Source of the DNA: UBA10646 sp046296295
GTDB lineage: Bacteria > Bacteroidota > Bacteroidia > Chitinophagales > Chitinophagaceae
Reading direction: 5' to 3'
Length of the DNA stretch: 64,000 nucleotides
Assembly: GCA_046296295.1 (NCBI GenBank)
Contig: JBKBLG010000008.1
Location: 1-64,000, forward strand
A program made the position numbers and the translations under genes. A model generated the notes under the pieces. That model was not told the DNA's origin. It saw nothing but the letters and a program-made list of their open reading frames with translations, and made no database searches. Each line of letters starts with the position of its first letter. Position 1 is the first letter of the stretch. Below are positions 42,615 to 52,400 of this stretch, piece after piece.

Positions 42615-42662
42615 TGTGTTGTTATTTCAATTTTTTTACTTAGGTTACCCTAAGCGTGTGAA

Positions 42663-42932
42663 CTATTTTTTGCTGCCAGCATGGCCTTTGAAGTTTCTGG
42701 TAGGGGCGAATTCGCCTAACTTATGGCCTACCATGAATTCAGTTACATACACCGGAATGAATTTGTTACCGTTATGAACAGCAAAAGTAATTCCTACGAA
42801 ATCAGGGGTGATAGTGCTACGACGGCTCCAAGTTTTGATAACTCCTTTCTTGGTTTTGCCTTCGTTCATGTCGAGTACTTTTTGCTCTAACTTGGCATCT
42901 ACGTAAGGCCCCTTTTTAATTGAACGTCCCAT
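42663..42932 (-). CDS. rpsS: Small ribosomal subunit protein uS19
   Basis: 89 residues: MGRSIKKGPYVDAKLEQKVLDMNE, WSRRSTITPDFVGITFAVHNGNKFIPVYVTEFMVGHKLGEFAPTR. Complete and of normal length. An exact 14-bp motif lies in the 65-bp gap between it and rplB. Confidence 0.97.
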   Translation of the reverse strand: MGRSIKKGPYVDAKLEQKVLDMNEGKTKKGVIKTWSRRSTITPDFVGITFAVHNGNKFIPVYVTEFMVGHKLGEFAPTRNFKGHAGSKK

Positions 42933-42951
42933 ATGATTGTTTGCGTTGTTT

Positions 42952-42965
42952 ATTTACCGTAAGGT
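42952..42965 (+). repeat. Exact copy of ATTTACCGTAAGGT motif
   Basis: Exact 14-mer in the short gap between rplB and rpsS, inside the S10 operon. Confidence 0.9.
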
Positions 42966-42997
42966 GGGTTACCTACGGTCATTTTAACATGAATAAA

Positions 42998-43831
42998 TTA
43001 TAATTTCTTGCCGTTTCTGCGTTGGATGATGAGCTTATCGCTACCTTTTGCAGTTTTACGAGTTTTCTCACCTTTAGCATACTTACCTGTACGGCTACGT
43101 GGATGACCACCACTGGCACGGCCTTCACCACCACCCATTGGGTGATCTACAGGGTTCATGGCAACACCACGGTTACGTGGACGAATACCCTTCCAACGAG
43201 TTCTACCCGCTTTACCACCGCTTTCAAGATTATGATCGCTGTTGCTCACTACGCCTACTGTTGCATAACAATTGATGAGTACACGGCGAATTTCTCCTGA
43301 AGGCAATTTAATTACAGCGTAACGATCTTCTTTAGAAGTTAACTGTGCACTAGCACCAGCACTACGTACAATTTTACCACCTTGGCCGGGCTGCATTTCA
43401 ATGTTGTGAACCATAGTACCTAAGGGCATGTTCTTTAACATCAAAGCGTTACCTAATTCTGGGGCTACTGCGTCGCCGGCAATAATTTTCTGACCTACTT
43501 GCAAGCCTTGTGGGGCAAGGATGTAGCGCTTTTCACCATCGGTATATTGCACTAATGCGATGAAAGCGGTACGGTTTGGATCGTATTCGATGGTAAGTAC
43601 GGTAGCTTCAATATCTTTTTTGTTACGCTTGAAGTCGATAATACGATAGTGCTTTTTGTGACCACCACCGATGTAACGCATTGAGCGACGACCTTGAGCA
43701 TTACGACCACCTGATTTTTTAACAGGCTCTAACAAGCTTTTCTCAGGTGTGCTTGTTGTAATTTCTGCGAAAGCATTACCGATTCTCCAACGGGTACCAG
43801 CGGTAATAGGTTTGAATTTTCTTAAAGCCAT
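42998..43831 (-). CDS. rplB: Large ribosomal subunit protein uL2
   Basis: 277 residues. MALRKFKPITAGTRWRIGNAFAEITTSTPEKSLLEP opens it. The C-terminal NPVDHPMGGGEGRASGGHPRSRTG holds the conserved histidine next to the peptidyl transferase centre. Complete. Confidence 0.98.
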   Translation of the reverse strand: MALRKFKPITAGTRWRIGNAFAEITTSTPEKSLLEPVKKSGGRNAQGRRSMRYIGGGHKKHYRIIDFKRNKKDIEATVLTIEYDPNRTAFIALVQYTDGEKRYILAPQGLQVGQKIIAGDAVAPELGNALMLKNMPLGTMVHNIEMQPGQGGKIVRSAGASAQLTSKEDRYAVIKLPSGEIRRVLINCYATVGVVSNSDHNLESGGKAGRTRWKGIRPRNRGVAMNPVDHPMGGGEGRASGGHPRSRTGKYAKGEKTRKTAKGSDKLIIQRRNGKKL

Positions 43832-43884
43832 TGTTGTTATTTTTTTGCGGATTTTTCAGCTCCGCAGCTATAGAATTTGTTCTC

Positions 43885-44184
43885 TTAAATAGTGCTGTAC
43901 AAATCAATTGTTTCACCTTCAGCTACAGTTACCAACGCTTTCTTATATGCAGGTTTAACACCCTTAATAAATCCGGCTTTGGTATAACGTGTTTTGTTTT
44001 TACCAGGAACAACAATTGTATTCACATCTACTACTTTCACACCGTACATTGTTTCTACTGCCTTAGCAATCTCAAGCTTGTTAGCTTGCTTTGCTACTTT
44101 AAAAGCATAGCGGCGAAGTTTTTCTTGCTGCTTATTGCTTTTCTCAGTAAGTATGGGCTTGATTAATACTTCTGCGAGTTGCAT
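43885..44184 (-). CDS. rplW: Large ribosomal subunit protein uL23
   Basis: 99 residues at the tunnel exit, docking site for trigger factor and SRP. LIKPILTEKSNKQQEKLRRYAFKVAKQANKLEIAKAVETMYGVKVVDVNT is typical, and GKNKTRYTKAGFIKGVKPAYKKALVTV follows. Confidence 0.97.
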   Translation of the reverse strand: MQLAEVLIKPILTEKSNKQQEKLRRYAFKVAKQANKLEIAKAVETMYGVKVVDVNTIVVPGKNKTRYTKAGFIKGVKPAYKKALVTVAEGETIDLYSTI

Positions 44185-44215
44185 ATCAATAGTTTGTGAT
44201 CGTTAACAGTTATTA

Positions 44216-44854
44216 TTAAGCAGCAGCTTCTTCTTCAGAATCGGTGAAAATTTTTGCTGCAGATTCGGTGATTACTAGTACATCTGCATTTACGATGTCG
44301 TAAGTATTGATATCGGCTAGTAATGTGCTTCCTACGGTTGGGATATTACGAGAACTTAAGTATAAGTTATCGTTGTATTCGCCCAATACAAGAAGTGTTT
44401 TTTTATCGGCTACTTTCAAGTTGTTGAGTACATCAACGAATTGCTTTGTTTTAGGAGCATCCATATTGATATCCTCCACCACTACAATAGCACTTTCTTT
44501 TGCTTTGTAGCTGAGAGCACTCATTTTAGCCAAGTCTTTTACCTTACGGTTCAATTTAAAGCCATAACCATGAGGCTTAGGACCGAAAATGGTACCACCA
44601 CCCTTGTATAACGGGTTACGGATATTACCTTTACGGCTACCACCGGTGCCTTTTTGTTTGTGCAGCTTACGGCTTGCACCTTTAACCTCGGCACGAGTTT
44701 TTACTTTGTGCGTACCTTGGCGTTGTGCTGCTAAGTATTGTTTAACGGCCAAATAAATTACATGGTCGTTAGGTTCAATACCAAATATTTCATCAGGTAA
44801 TTCTACTGAACGACCAGTAGTTAAACCCTTACTATTTAAAACTTCTAATTGCAT
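44216..44854 (-). CDS. rplD: Large ribosomal subunit protein uL4
   Basis: 212 residues. The extended loop KTRAEVKGASRKLHKQKGTGGSRKGNIRNPLYKGGGTIFGPKP lines the exit tunnel; SYKAKESAIVVVEDINMDAPKTK follows. In gamma-proteobacteria L4 represses the S10 operon; the structured stretch upstream of rplC here could be a target of some regulator. A partial motif look-alike (44535-44550) is inside the gene. Confidence 0.96.
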   Translation of the reverse strand: MQLEVLNSKGLTTGRSVELPDEIFGIEPNDHVIYLAVKQYLAAQRQGTHKVKTRAEVKGASRKLHKQKGTGGSRKGNIRNPLYKGGGTIFGPKPHGYGFKLNRKVKDLAKMSALSYKAKESAIVVVEDINMDAPKTKQFVDVLNNLKVADKKTLLVLGEYNDNLYLSSRNIPTVGSTLLADINTYDIVNADVLVITESAAKIFTDSEEEAAA

Positions 44855-44877
44855 GATTGCGATTGTTAAAGAGGTGA

Positions 44878-45495
44878 TTACTTCTGAATAAATACGATAG
44901 AACCGTTGTGGCCAGGAACTGAACCGCTAACGAGTATGTAATTTTTCTCAGGGAATACCTTTAATACTTTTAGGCCTTTCACCTTAACTCTATCATTACC
45001 CATTTGACCGGCCATACGCATACCCTTGAATACACGTGAGGCATCAGACGAGTTACCGATAGAACCTGGTGCACGCTGGCGGTCGTGCTGGCCATGTGAT
45101 TGCTCACCCACACCAGAGAAGCCGTGGCGTTTTACTACACCCTGAAAACCTTTACCCTTAGTAACACCCACTACTTCAACTTTTTCGCCTTCAGCAAAAA
45201 TGTCTACAGTAACTGTGTCGCCAAGGGTTTTTTCGATAGAAAAATCACGAAATTCTTTAACGAAGCGCTTAGCCGGAGTATTGGCTTTAGAGAAGTGATT
45301 GATTTCGGCTTTGGTTGCGTGCTTTTCTTTTTTGTCGCCGAAAGCTAATTGTAATGCGTTGTAACCATCAGTGTCTTTCGTTTTGATTTGTGTTACAACA
45401 TTAGGGCCAGCTTCAATGATGGTACAAGCTGTTTGCTTGCCATCGGGACTGAAGATGCTGGTCATCCCGATTTTTTTTCCGATAATTCCTTTCAT
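44878..45495 (-). CDS. rplC: Large ribosomal subunit protein uL3
   Basis: 205 residues from the preferred start MKGIIGKKIGMTSIFSPDGKQTACTIIEAGPNVVTQIKT. An upstream ATG (45519) would add 8 residues and is not conserved. It contains the central GVTKGKGFQGVVKRHGFSG and GSIGNSSDASRVFKGMRMAGQMG loop near the peptidyl transferase centre. The 281-bp gap to rpsJ is unusually long for this operon. Confidence 0.96.
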   Translation of the reverse strand: MKGIIGKKIGMTSIFSPDGKQTACTIIEAGPNVVTQIKTKDTDGYNALQLAFGDKKEKHATKAEINHFSKANTPAKRFVKEFRDFSIEKTLGDTVTVDIFAEGEKVEVVGVTKGKGFQGVVKRHGFSGVGEQSHGQHDRQRAPGSIGNSSDASRVFKGMRMAGQMGNDRVKVKGLKVLKVFPEKNYILVSGSVPGHNGSIVFIQK

Positions 45496-45776
45496 TTGTT
45501 TGCGGTTTACGCCCCGCAAGGTTGTAAGACGCTCACTTTACATTTGCCACCGTACAGTCCCGGGTGGAGGTAAAGGATTCCATCTCTGTTAACCAACGAC
45601 CTTTTCTTTTTCCACTTCGGTGGGCACATGGGCTTCAGAAGTACCGTTGGAAAACAAACCTCGAAGGGCTTGTTTTTATGTGAAAAATTTGACTTTCGTC
45701 GTTATTATTTAACCAGAGCTGCTTTCTTTCATACTGAAATTGGCAGATAGTGTTATGTTTCAGAATTTAAAAGGTA
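45496..45776 (-). promoter_or_regulatory. Candidate structured leader between rpsJ and rplC
   Basis: No gene fits this 281-bp gap inside the S10 operon. On the minus strand it contains short complementary stretches: a CCAC-CGAA-GTGG tetraloop hairpin (about 45616-45627), a CCCATGTG/CCCAC-rich segment beside it, and GGGACTGTACGG further down. This suggests a folded RNA that could control rplC and downstream genes. The structure is by eye only. Confidence 0.4.
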
Positions 45777-46082
45777 TTAGGCTTTAATTTCAACCTCAAC
45801 ACCTGATGGCAAATCTAACTTGCTCAAAGCATCTACAGTACGTGAAGTTGAAGTGTAGATGTCTAACAAACGCTTGTGCGTACAAAGTTGAAATTGCTCG
45901 CGACTCTTCTTGTTAACGTGTGGTGAACGCAATACTGTGAAAATACGCTTACGTGTAGGTAAAGGAATTGGACCAGTTACAACGGCACCTGTGCTACGTA
46001 CTGTTTTTACGATTTTCTCAGCAGACTTATCTACCAAGTTGTGGTCGTATGATTGTAATTTTATTCTGATTCTCTGAGACAT
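45777..46082 (-). CDS. rpsJ: Small ribosomal subunit protein uS10
   Basis: 101 residues starting MSQRIRIKLQSYDHNLVDKSAEKIVKTVRSTGAVVTGPIPLPTRK; FTVLRSPHVNKKSREQFQLCTHKRLLDI follows. The open frame extends to 46166 but the promoter lies inside that extension, so ATG 46082 is right. First gene of the S10-spc transcript. Confidence 0.97.
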   Translation of the reverse strand: MSQRIRIKLQSYDHNLVDKSAEKIVKTVRSTGAVVTGPIPLPTRKRIFTVLRSPHVNKKSREQFQLCTHKRLLDIYTSTSRTVDALSKLDLPSGVEVEIKA

Positions 46083-46114
46083 AATAGCTAATCCAAATTT
46101 TCGATTTGGGGATG

Positions 46115-46144
46115 CAAAGGTAGGGGGATATTTTGTTCGCTCAA
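46115..46144 (-). promoter_or_regulatory. Promoter of the S10-spc ribosomal operon
   Basis: Minus strand: -33 TTG (46142-46144), 19 bp, -7 TACCTTTG (46115-46122) followed by CATCCCC. Leader of about 30 bases to rpsJ. It resembles rRNA promoter P1. Confidence 0.75.
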
Positions 46145-46228
46145 GTTTTTTTTCAACATTTTTCAAAAAAATGTGCTTTTTCAGTATTCATAAGGCTTAT
46201 ATAGCATTTACCGCAAGGTGTATTATAT

Positions 46229-46254
46229 TAAAAAAGCCCTTTTTAGGGGGCTTT
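46229..46254 (-). terminator. Intrinsic terminator after the di-haem peroxidase gene
   Basis: AAAGCCC, 8-base loop, GGGCTTT then TTT on the minus strand, 20 bases after the peroxidase stop. It shields the S10 operon promoter from read-through. A one-mismatch 14-bp motif copy (46206-46219) lies beside it. Confidence 0.85.
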
Positions 46255-46273
46255 CACTTACGTAAATGATGAT

Positions 46274-47440
46274 TTATTGCGGAAACTCTACCGGAGGCTG
46301 CACGCGGCGGGGGGTAGTAGTTATGGCGCCTAAAAATGCTATCAAGGCATTCACCTCCTCATCGGTTAAATTCAGTTTTCTCAATAATGGAGAGGTGGTT
46401 GGCAACAAGCTATCGCGTGCTGTTCCCTTATACTTATCTTGAATGGGTGCCGGATTACCTAAGTCGTAAAATAAAATAACATCTTTCAACGATGGGAAAT
46501 TGCCGTGGTGAAACCAAGGACCAGTATTGGCAACTTCGCGTAGCGATGGTGTTCTGAACTTGCCAATATCGGCTTTGTTACCGGTAACGTTATAACGACC
46601 CAGATCTTCGTTTTTACTGCCCCAAAGTGTTTGGCCATCGTTATGAAACTGATTGTCGCTGAACAGAGGGCTATTATGGCAATTCAAACATCCCGCTTTG
46701 GTACGATATAGGTGCAGGCCTAACACTTCTTGGTCGGTCAAAGCATCTGACTTGCCGGTTATGAACAAATCGAACCGGCTTTTTCCGCTAGTAATAGTAC
46801 GCTCAAAGCAAGCAATAGCTTTTAGGATATGATTGATATTCACTTCTTTGCTACCAAAAGCTTTCTCAAACATTGGCTCATAGCCTTTGAAAGATTTCAC
46901 CTTTTTTTCCATGGCACCCAAACTTTGGTTCATTTCTAGGTGGTCTTTAATAGGGAACTGAGCTTGATCTTCCAAGCTTTCGGCACGGCCATCCCAGAAA
47001 AGTGTTTTATAGTAGGCCACATTCCAAAGCGTCATTGCATTGCGGCCTCCCAGCTTTCTGTCGTGCCCAAAAGCTACCCGCTTACCATCGCCCCAACCCA
47101 ATTGTGGATCGTGACAGCTGGCACAGGCGATTTGCCCCGATACTGAAAGGCGTGGATCGTAAAAAAGCATTTTGCCTAATGCAATTTTTTCGGGGTTGCT
47201 TGGGTTATCGGCAGGGTGTGAAACTGCTGGAAGCACCCCAATATCTTGGAAGCTAGCCTTAACCGATGGATCAATCATTGGTGCTGGCCATTGCTTATAG
47301 TCGCCACTGCTGTATGCTTTGCGCAACGCTGCAATATCGTTCGTAACAGATCCCTTACGGGTAAAAGAGAGCACACCTAAAGTCGCAATACCACACAAGG
47401 CTAATACAACCTTAGTGGCGTTCGTCCATTGAAATTTCAT
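46274..47440 (-). CDS. Di-haem cytochrome-c peroxidase (CcpA/MauG family)
   Basis: 388 residues with an N-terminal membrane anchor or signal (about 7-27). Two c-type haem sites are CASCH (Cys106, Cys109, His110) and CLNCH (Cys251, Cys254, His255). Family features GKMLFYDPRLSVSGQIACASCH and KFRTPSLREVANTGPWFHHG are present. The enzyme reduces hydrogen peroxide in the periplasm or oxidises another substrate, as MauG does. It is downstream of SusC, SusD and a lipoprotein gene on the same strand and may be co-transcribed. The start MKFQWTNATK at 47440 is chosen over 47452. Confidence 0.88.
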   Translation of the reverse strand: MKFQWTNATKVVLALCGIATLGVLSFTRKGSVTNDIAALRKAYSSGDYKQWPAPMIDPSVKASFQDIGVLPAVSHPADNPSNPEKIALGKMLFYDPRLSVSGQIACASCHDPQLGWGDGKRVAFGHDRKLGGRNAMTLWNVAYYKTLFWDGRAESLEDQAQFPIKDHLEMNQSLGAMEKKVKSFKGYEPMFEKAFGSKEVNINHILKAIACFERTITSGKSRFDLFITGKSDALTDQEVLGLHLYRTKAGCLNCHNSPLFSDNQFHNDGQTLWGSKNEDLGRYNVTGNKADIGKFRTPSLREVANTGPWFHHGNFPSLKDVILFYDLGNPAPIQDKYKGTARDSLLPTTSPLLRKLNLTDEEVNALIAFLGAITTTPRRVQPPVEFPQ

Positions 47441-47458
47441 AGTAATTAGCACTGTTGT

Positions 47459-48028
47459 TTAAGGAAGAAAACGGTATTTTCTACGGCGGTCGGCAGGCCC
47501 GCCAATACTTGTTTCATTAAATACAACCTCCACCTCTAGCAGTTGACTTTTTGTATTATAAACTCCTTCGCCCCCAACTAGAATTATATCAAAGAAACTT
47601 CTATCTCTGCGATATAGGCGAACTGTTTGCGGTATAACCTTAACAATACCTTCTGTATTATCTGGCTTTGTAGGAATTAACTGAAAGCATTTAGGAATGG
47701 TAACATTATAATATGGTGAATCGGCGGTTAAATTCTGTGCTGAATAAAAGTTTCGCATGTATAATGCATTAGTGCCTTTACCAGCATTGTATGGGTTAGC
47801 AAAACCTAGTTTATCTGGGTCGTTTTCATAGGTGAAACTAAACACAGTGTAGGATCTCCACAAATTCAAACTATCGATAAACACAGTGGCTGTTGGGGTA
47901 TAGAACTGTTCGTTCTTTGCCCAAGTAGCTGCAATGGTTGGCTTTGCATAAGTGTACTCAGCGTTATATTTTTTACACGCAAGTGCTACCGCAACAACCA
48001 ACAATAAAACAATGGCTAAATTTTTCAT
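47459..48028 (-). CDS. Lipoprotein downstream of SusD, function unknown
   Basis: 189 residues with lipoprotein signal MKNLAIVLLLVVAVALAC (lipobox ALAC, Cys18). The mature part is beta-rich with no family that I recognise. It lies 25 bases after SusD and 18 bases before the peroxidase gene, so it belongs to the SusCD operon and may be a surface substrate-binding or accessory lipoprotein. This is inferred only from position. Confidence 0.65.
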   Translation of the reverse strand: MKNLAIVLLLVVAVALACKKYNAEYTYAKPTIAATWAKNEQFYTPTATVFIDSLNLWRSYTVFSFTYENDPDKLGFANPYNAGKGTNALYMRNFYSAQNLTADSPYYNVTIPKCFQLIPTKPDNTEGIVKVIPQTVRLYRRDRSFFDIILVGGEGVYNTKSQLLEVEVVFNETSIGGPADRRRKYRFLP

Positions 48029-48053
48029 ACACACAGCTTTCTTAAACTTAAAA

Positions 48054-49448
48054 TTAGTATTGCGGGATGGGATTAGCAAAAAGTGGACTAGGGTAATTTA
48101 CTGTACAATTGTTACCAGTACAATCGAGCCTACTAATACTGCGCTTGTTTCGGGCAACATCAAAAAAGATATGACCTTCAAAACAAAGCTCTCTTCGGCG
48201 TTCATCAAAAATTTCGTTGAGTAAGGTAGTAGCATCGGCAGTAGTGAACGCAGGTGCTGTTGGGTTGGCACGTTGACGAATACGGTTTAAATCGCTTAAA
48301 GCAGCTGTAATATTTCCTTGCTTCGCATATGCCTCGGCCCTACTTAACCATAACTCACTTACTCGAAACAACTTAACATTGTTAGCAGTATCGTTAATAC
48401 CTTGATACTTGCGTGTAAATGTGAATGTACCACCATCTCTTACAGCATTGAACATAGTGCCCGATAAACCACGTACATCGTTCAGAGCAAAAAGATTTCG
48501 CAAATCGGTTGCTACAGCAATATACCCACCCGATGTTCCTGCAAAAGTTGGGTTATAAAAAGTACCTAGCGACTCTGCGTTGCGGTTACCAAAAGCTAGT
48601 TCAAAAATGCTTTCCGGATGGATGGTTTTGCCGCGCCATGCTGCTGCATAGTTGCCATTACTAACCAGCGTATATTTGTTAGTTGCTATAACCTCAGAAC
48701 TCAAGCGAATTACTTCTGCCCAGTTTTCTTGATATAATGCTACACGAGCTTTAATGGCTTTAGCTGCATCTTCACTTAAAAAAGTACGAGCATCGCCAAT
48801 AGCATAGATGGGTACACTATTACGGTACAAGCTAATGGCAGTATCTAAATCGCTATTGATAAGGTTGTACACCTGTTTTACAGTAGCTCTAGTACCAGTA
48901 ATATCGGTTACAGTGGTGTTACGCGGCTTTATTACAATACCTATATGACTTGCGTCGGGTGTAAAGTTGTATGCTTGTGCAAATACACGTACTAAATCGA
49001 AATGGCATAATGCACGTATGGCATAGGCATCGGCCAACATTCTATTTTTCTGCAAAGCAGTAGCGTCGGTGATATTAGCAACATTTTCGAGTACTACATT
49101 AGCACCATAAATGGTGCTGTAGGCTGTTTCATAATAATTGCGTAAGTCGGTGGTTTGCGGATCGTTACGAAACTCGTACGATTGTTGTAGTATAACGTTG
49201 GCTGTTCTGGTATAGCGTGCATTTCCGCCTGCTAACTCAGGAAATATGCTGTAACTACGTATGTAATATTCTGAACTACGTAACTTATCATACAAGCCGG
49301 TGAGTGCGGTACGTGCACCTTCAAAATCTTTGAAAATATCATCTACACTTACATTGTTATAAGGCTCGGTGGTTAAGAATTTTTTGCAGGCGGTGTTCAT
49401 TTGCCATAAGGCGAATAAACAGAGGATATATATATAATATTTTTTCAT
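48054..49448 (-). CDS. SusD/RagB-family outer-membrane nutrient-binding lipoprotein
   Basis: 464 residues. Lipoprotein signal with Cys21 (MNTACKKFL), then the SusD N-terminal pattern TTEPYNNVSVDDIFKDFEGARTALTGLYDKL, TPR-like helices with LADAYAIRALCHFDLVRVFAQAYN, and the C-terminal DLNRIRQRAN ... LNEIFDERRRELCFEGHIFFDVAR. It forms the lid on the SusC barrel encoded just upstream. The substrate is unknown; no glycoside hydrolase or peptidase is in this operon. The start at 49448 gives the lipoprotein signal. Confidence 0.93.
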   Translation of the reverse strand: MKKYYIYILCLFALWQMNTACKKFLTTEPYNNVSVDDIFKDFEGARTALTGLYDKLRSSEYYIRSYSIFPELAGGNARYTRTANVILQQSYEFRNDPQTTDLRNYYETAYSTIYGANVVLENVANITDATALQKNRMLADAYAIRALCHFDLVRVFAQAYNFTPDASHIGIVIKPRNTTVTDITGTRATVKQVYNLINSDLDTAISLYRNSVPIYAIGDARTFLSEDAAKAIKARVALYQENWAEVIRLSSEVIATNKYTLVSNGNYAAAWRGKTIHPESIFELAFGNRNAESLGTFYNPTFAGTSGGYIAVATDLRNLFALNDVRGLSGTMFNAVRDGGTFTFTRKYQGINDTANNVKLFRVSELWLSRAEAYAKQGNITAALSDLNRIRQRANPTAPAFTTADATTLLNEIFDERRRELCFEGHIFFDVARNKRSISRLDCTGNNCTVNYPSPLFANPIPQY

Positions 49449-49471
49449 TTTGTTTATATTGTTATTGGTAA

Positions 49472-52400
49472 CTACATACTCCAACGCAAGCCGGCGGTCC
49501 ATGTTTGTGCTTCAGGAAAACGGAATTTGTACTCTCTAATACCGTTACGGCCTGCAGGACTTTTATCGAAGTAGATGTATGCGACGTTTGTAACGTTACC
49601 GAAAATGGTGATTCGATTATTTTTCAATTTCTTAAGCCATTGTGCAGGCAACACGTATGCTAACGATATATTACTCAGTTTGAGATAATCGTCGTTAAAA
49701 ACGTATTTGCTACTGGCGGGTACTAATGGGTTACCAATGAGTCGTAAGCGTGGAATATATGTGATATCGCCGGGGCGTTGCCATCGATCTAATAGGTTCA
49801 CACTCATATTACTATTTTGCAGATTTCTACCGTTGTTTTCTAGGTTGTAATCCATTAAAAACTTACCGCCAAAACTGTATAGAATATTTACCGTAAGGGT
49901 AAAACCTTTGTAACTAAAATTGTTGATAAAACCACCTTGTGCTTTAGGCAATCTATCACCAAGATACACCCCGTTGGCTATGCTGCGGTCTAACGAATCG
50001 GCACGTACTACTTTACCATCATCAACATACATTTCATAACCGGTTTGCGGATCTACTCCTGCAAACTCAAAGCCCCAAATAGCGGTTGTACTTACACCTG
50101 TTCTTAACACTGTTGCAGCTTGCGTACTACTATAACGTTGAAAATCGTTTTTCACACTTAAAATAGTGCTGCGATTATTGCCAATATTTAAGGTACTGCT
50201 CCAAGTGAATGCACCTGTTAAAATTTGAGCATTGATGGCCGCATCCCAGCCGCGGTTACGCATTTTAGCTATATTGGCTAGTACACTTGTAAAACCATTT
50301 TCGGCGGGCACATTAATAGAACTAATGGCATCGTCTACAATGTTTTGATATGCATCGAGTGTTAGGGTGAAACGTTTTGCCAGGGTGATATCTAAGCCAA
50401 AATTGGTTTTATAACTACGCTCCCAACCTAAATTGGGGTTGGGAGCACTTCGCAAGGCACTGCTTGCATTGCCATTATACCCCTCGTTGTTAAAGGTGTA
50501 TAATCCACGAGCTTCGTAGCTGCCAATGCGGCTGTTACCTGTTGTTCCATAGCTTGCTCTAATACGTGCACTTGTAATAGCTTTCCATTTTGGAAAGAAA
50601 GACTCTTTACTTAACACCCAGCCGCCACCAATGGCACTATTAACGGTTGAATTAACGCTTGCTCCAAATACACTTGCAGCATCTAACCTACTACTTAATG
50701 TTACAAAATATCTATCGGCGAAGCTGTACCCTGCTTGTCCGTAAAAACTGGTACTTCTATTAATATTAATACTGCTCGCAGCATTACGAGTGGCAGCATT
50801 ACTTAACTCATTTAATCGATAATAAGTGAAACCTGTACCTTGCCCCGTTAGTAGTTTAGCACTTTGATGACGGGCTTCAAAACCTCCTACAATATCGAGC
50901 TTATGGAGTTGATTTTTAAATTTTGGAACATAGTTCACTTGCGTAAATGAAATCCAACTAAAATCTTGACGATCGTAAATGATGGCTCTACCATTAGATG
51001 GACTGCCTGTAGCATTTTTAGGGCTAAAGAATACATTTTGTTTGTTAACACTACTATTGGTACCAATGCTGGTAGATATTGTTAGATTGTTTAATAATTT
51101 ATAATCGAGGCGCAGGTTACCATTTAATGCACCACCTTCGTGTTGATTGATATTTTGATTTAATATAGCGATTGGATTTGGTACACCTAAGTTGCTGAAT
51201 GCATAGTAACTACCATCGGCATTAAATACCGGAACGTTGGGAGCAATTGGTACACTGCTGTAAGCATTCAATCCGTTCTTTGTAAGAAATGATGGTGCAA
51301 AATTGATAGTAGCACTTAAACGCTTACTGAGTTTGTGATCTACACGAAGGTTTAAGTTCACACGATTATAATCGTTGCCTAGTTGAATAGCTTGTTGCTG
51401 CAAGTATGATGCAGAAAAACGAAATGTAGTATTTTCATTCCCACCACTAATATCAAAATCTGCATTTTGAAAATTAGCTACACGATTGGTTAGCTCAAAC
51501 CAATTGGTATTGATATCTCTACTGCCGGCTAACCTTTCTGCATCGAATGGGCTGCGACCTTCGTTGATATACATTTCGTACAAAAGGGTATAATACTCTG
51601 GCCCACTTAACCATTTAATACGATTGATGCTTCTACTCTGCCCTGCGTTATATCCGAAGTTAACCTTAGTGCGGCCAGCCCTACCCTTTTTTGTAGTGAT
51701 AATGATTACACCATTACTCGCATTATTACCATAAATACTGGTTGCAGCTGCATCTTTTAAAATACTAATACTTTCAATATCATCGGGGTTGATACTTGCT
51801 AACGGATTTAGTAGTTGTTGGTTGGTAATAAGTGATGGAATATCACCTCTTTGTGGTTCTAAAATGGGTACGCCATCTACCACAAACAAGGGTTGTGTAC
51901 TTGTAGTAAGTTGTGCTGCATCGTTTGAAAGGCTCAAACTACTAAGACTATTCTGACCACGAATATTAATACGTACCGGGGTTCCTAATTCAGTATTGGG
52001 TTGTACTTGTACACCTGCGGCTAAGCCTTCTAGTAGTTTATCCAGTGTTTCTATGGGGCGGTTCGCTTGTAAATCTTTATCGCTAAGGGTAACAATACTT
52101 CCTACCACTTCTTCTTTACGTTTTGGTCTGCTGTAACTATTGGTTACTACTACTTCTTGCAAGCCATCTACATTACGCTGTAACTGTATATTAATGTTCG
52201 TTCTATTGTTAATTTTAGTTTCAAGCTTACTGAAGCCTACATAGTTAAATAACAATACATCTTTGGCAGCATCGTTGGTTGTAACAGTAAGGCTATATCG
52301 GCCTGCACTATCTGTAACAGTTCGCTTACCTAAACTCTTCAATTGTACTGTTACTCCAGCTAATGGTTGATAATCGTCGGAAGCAATAACCACACCTTTT

